A stretch of DNA of 5,897 bases from Pirellulales bacterium (GTDB lineage: Bacteria; Planctomycetota; Planctomycetia; Pirellulales; Thermoguttaceae). Position numbers and translations under genes: made by a program. The notes beneath the pieces were generated by a model. It was not told the DNA's origin. It searched no databases and saw nothing but the letters and a program-made list of their open reading frames with translations. The stretch covers positions 1 through 5,897 of the forward strand of contig DAOWNK010000209.1 in the NCBI GenBank assembly GCA_030642635.1. Reading direction: 5' to 3'. This document shows positions 4,029 to 5,897 of this stretch, in pieces (position 1 is the stretch's first letter; the number at the start of each line of letters is the position of its first letter).

Positions 4029-5621
4029 GTGTCTGAAACCCTCTCACAGTCCGAATCAGCGGATATCGCCATGGCGGCGGTCCGGCCGGTGGGTGTTTTA
4101 GACACGTCGGGCACCGAGGGTGTGAAGTCCAACCGGGTTTTGGAGCTTCCGCCGCCGCCCAAGGCATCCGACGAATTGCGTCTGCCGCACATCAAGGTGG
4201 ACACTGCCAGGGACGGCCGATGGTGGCCGCGGTGGACCCCGTCAAGCTGTATGGTCAGTTTTCTGTTCCACTTTTGCCTGCTTATGATATTGGGGTTCTG
4301 GATCGATACGTCGCTGAGCCAACAGCAGTACGGCGATCTGCTGGCCGGGTTCAACATGCCGGTGTCGTTGGACTCGGTTTTCGACGATGAACTGCCAGAG
4401 ACGGTCTCGCTGGAACTGGGCCATATAAACGGCGACCCACCGGAGTTGGACGAACGGTTCGACGTGCCTAAGGTCGCCGGCCCGGACGATAATCCGCGCA
4501 GAACGGCGTTCGGGTTGAAGCAGGCCGAACTGACCAATTTGCTGACGTTCACCGGCGTGGTTACCCGTGGCGGTCTGAAAGGACGTAATCCCGCCAAACG
4601 GGAGAGCCTTCTCCGCAGCGGCGGTGGAACCCGGCAAAGTGAACGGGCGGTGCGGCGAGGACTCCGATGGATCGCGGCACATCAACTCGACGACGGAAGC
4701 TGGAACTTCAACCACAACAAAAGTATCTGCCGCGGACAGTGTCGGAACCCCGGCACAGAGCCTAGCACCACCGCTGCTACGGCCATGGCATTGTTGCCGT
4801 TTCTGGGTGCCGGACAAACGCATATCGAAGGCGATTATCAGGACAACGTTCGGCGGGGACTCTACTACCTGAGCAAACGAGCACGGCTGACCACCAACGG
4901 CACCGATTTGCGGGAAGGGACCATGTACGGCCACGGACTGGCCACGATCGCGCTGTGCGAGGCATACGCCATGACCGACGATCCGGGGCTGAAAGACTTT
5001 GCGCAAGGTGCTATCGACTTTATCGTATACGCCCAGGATGTCAGGGGCGGCGGCTGGCGATACATGCCCGGCGAGCCGGGCGATACCACGGTGACCGGCT
5101 GGCAACTGATGGGGCTGAAGAGCGGGCAGATGGCCGGGCTGAGCGTACCGTCGCCGACGATCTTCCAGGTCCGACGGTTCCTCGACGGCGTGCAGTACGA
5201 CGACGGGTCGCAGTACGGATATATGGGCCCCCAGCCGCGCAAAACGACCACGGCCGTCGGACTGCTCTGTCGCATGTACACCGGCTGGCGACGCAATCAC
5301 CCGGCCCTGCAACGCGGCGTGGTCTATCTGAGCAACTTGGGACCTTCACAGGAAAACATCTACTACAATTACTACGCCACCCAGGTAATGCACCACTGGG
5401 GCGACCAATTGTGGAAACGGTGGAACGCCAAGATGCGCAACCACTTGATCGACACGCAAGCCGCCAAGGGCCACGAATCGGGAAGCTGGTACTTTAACCG
5501 CGATTTCGGCTCCCGGCGCGGCGGGCGACTTTACTGCACCGCCATGGCCGTTATGACCCTTGAGGTTTACTACCGCTACATGCCGCTGTACGGCAGCGAG
5601 TCGGTGGAAAGCGGGTTCTGA
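4029..5621 (+). CDS. Membrane-anchored prenyltransferase/squalene-cyclase-like toroid protein, copy 2 (about 530 aa)
   Basis: This is a paralogue of the preceding gene in the same order. GTG 4029 is chosen over the longer TTG 3990 start because of its RBS and because the resulting MSETLSQSES resembles MAEKPSLSAS of copy 1. Numbering here is from GTG. Residues 1-70 are a polar cytoplasmic tail with a PPPPK run (41-45). Residues ~74-92 are the span (CMVSFLFHFCLLMILGFW). A shorter, less acidic linker runs to ~195. The toroid (~200-525) carries DGSWNF (222-227), CRGQCRN (234-240), ATAMALLPFLGAGQTH (250-265), YGHGLATIALCEAYAMTDD (300-318), GGGWRYMP...PGDTTVTGWQLMGLKSG (340-366), TTAVGLLCRMYTGW (407-420), YYNYYATQVM (445-454), GHESGSW (481-487) and LEVYYRYMPLY (511-521). 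In an ungapped 58-residue block around GGGWRY, 40 residues match copy 1. The span has Ser77, His81 and Leu88 in TonB-like spacing, but Ile92 replaces the fourth position. The cyclase DxDD motif is absent here too. Function is unknown. Confidence 0.87.
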   Translation: MSETLSQSESADIAMAAVRPVGVLDTSGTEGVKSNRVLELPPPPKASDELRLPHIKVDTARDGRWWPRWTPSSCMVSFLFHFCLLMILGFWIDTSLSQQQYGDLLAGFNMPVSLDSVFDDELPETVSLELGHINGDPPELDERFDVPKVAGPDDNPRRTAFGLKQAELTNLLTFTGVVTRGGLKGRNPAKRESLLRSGGGTRQSERAVRRGLRWIAAHQLDDGSWNFNHNKSICRGQCRNPGTEPSTTAATAMALLPFLGAGQTHIEGDYQDNVRRGLYYLSKRARLTTNGTDLREGTMYGHGLATIALCEAYAMTDDPGLKDFAQGAIDFIVYAQDVRGGGWRYMPGEPGDTTVTGWQLMGLKSGQMAGLSVPSPTIFQVRRFLDGVQYDDGSQYGYMGPQPRKTTTAVGLLCRMYTGWRRNHPALQRGVVYLSNLGPSQENIYYNYYATQVMHHWGDQLWKRWNAKMRNHLIDTQAAKGHESGSWYFNRDFGSRRGGRLYCTAMAVMTLEVYYRYMPLYGSESVESGF

Positions 5622-5693
5622 ATATGAAAATTTGTAACACTTTAGTCATATGAAAACAGGCAAAATAGCAGCAATTCCCGCTGGCAGTCATGA

Positions 5694-5717
5694 ACGGCTC
5701 GGCAAGAGTCGTGTTTT
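5694..5717 (+). terminator. Candidate intrinsic terminator after the second toroid gene
   Basis: ACGGCTC (5694-5700) pairs with GAGTCGT (5706-5712), with one G-U pair, over a GGCAA loop, and GTTTTC follows. It lies about 70 nt past the stop codon. The T-run is short, so strength is uncertain. Confidence 0.45.
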
Positions 5718-5863
5718 CACCATTCGTGTCCTTGGAGATAGATTTCCTCTCGGGACCGCCGATTAGCTTTCCCAACCGCCGCGTTTCTCGGCCTGGCGAA
5801 CGTGCTCGAACAGGAACCCGTGATCTCCTTCTTTCGCTCCCAAAATGTGGCTCTTCCGTTTTT

Positions 5864-5884
5864 AAGTGCGAAGTCCGCACTTTT
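5864..5884. repeat. Hairpin near the right edge
   Basis: AAGTGCG (5864-5870) pairs with CGCACTT (5876-5882) over an AAGTC loop. The plus strand continues TTTTCG and the left side is preceded by TTTTT, so on either strand it resembles a short terminator with a modest U-tract. The gene it would belong to, if any, is outside the window. Confidence 0.4.
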
Positions 5885-5897
5885 CGAGGGGTTGAGC

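Larger units (their letters stand above)
5622..5897. other. Downstream region without a convincing gene
   Basis: I see no credible coding region. The only long minus-strand reading here overlaps the end of the toroid gene, has Arg/Ser-rich low-quality composition and resembles no family. A short minus-strand reading about 5760-5855 (ending GFLFEHVRQAEKRGGWES) looks more protein-like but has only a TTG at about 26 codons from its stop as a possible start. It could be a decayed gene end or chance. ATATGAAAA occurs twice, at 5622-5630 and 5648-5656. Confidence 0.4.

Noticed and set aside
4242..5312. Long minus-strand open frame (about 356 codons) opposite toroid copy 2
   Set aside because: The plus-strand product is a clear family member with conserved motifs throughout. 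The antisense product has low-complexity His/Arg/Val composition, no domain and no RBS, as expected for an antisense shadow in GC-rich DNA.
5622..5656. ATATGAAAA direct repeat as a target-site duplication of an insertion
   Set aside because: Only 17 nt separate the copies, too little to be an element, and there are no terminal inverted repeats.
5780..5830. TTCGAGC/GGTTCC-like string on the minus strand suggesting a tRNA T-arm
   Set aside because: No acceptor stem, D-arm or anticodon arm can be formed around it.
5551..5880. Minus-strand open frame of 109 codons at the right end
   Set aside because: It overlaps the conserved C-terminus of toroid copy 2, and its composition is not protein-like. 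No RBS or family match is visible.

Overview
The window looks like a piece of a planctomycete chromosome. The main evidence is a tandem pair of membrane-anchored alpha/alpha-toroid proteins (prenyltransferase/squalene-cyclase fold) of a type I associate with Planctomycetota, where they are numerous and have no known function. A two-gene ECF sigma/membrane-regulator unit and a tiny acidic lipoprotein fit the same picture. Taxonomy is inferred from family recognition, not from a marker gene.

Layout. (1) Positions 1-392, plus strand: the C-terminal 129 codons of an asparagine-synthetase-like protein, cut by the window edge. (2) Positions 452-652, minus strand: a 66-residue acidic lipoprotein convergent with it, with a terminator-like hairpin in the gap. 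(3) Positions 653-832: a divergent intergenic region with an inverted repeat and an AT-rich patch. (4) Positions 833-2043, plus strand: an ECF-type sigma factor and a single-span membrane protein, probably its anti-sigma factor, joined by an ATGA overlap. (5) Positions 2044-2296: a structured intergenic region with a 61-nt compound hairpin made of two GCGACC palindromes, a second GC-rich hairpin, a plausible promoter, and a leader with two back-to-back hairpins. (6) Positions 2297-3937 and 4029-5621, plus strand: two paralogous toroid proteins of 546 and about 530 residues, separated by 91 nt holding a good sigma70-like promoter. (7) Positions 5622-5897: no convincing gene, but a terminator candidate and a terminal hairpin.

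How the genes may work together. The sigma factor and the membrane protein should form one signal-transduction module: the membrane protein would hold the sigma factor inactive until an extracytoplasmic cue arrives. The two toroid proteins share a cytoplasmic N-terminus, one membrane span, a linker and a large C-terminal toroid predicted to lie outside the cytoplasmic membrane. The toroids lack the DxDD motif of squalene-hopene cyclases and the zinc-ligand pattern of protein prenyltransferases, so a binding or scaffold role is more likely than terpene chemistry. The most striking observation is that both membrane spans carry Ser-x3-His-x6-Leu, the spacing found in the TonB transmembrane helix, and the first copy also has a Thr at the fourth position of that motif. 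This suggests the toroids could be energised or moved by an ExbB/ExbD-type proton channel. Regulation of the toroid pair by the neighbouring sigma factor is possible but not shown by the sequence.
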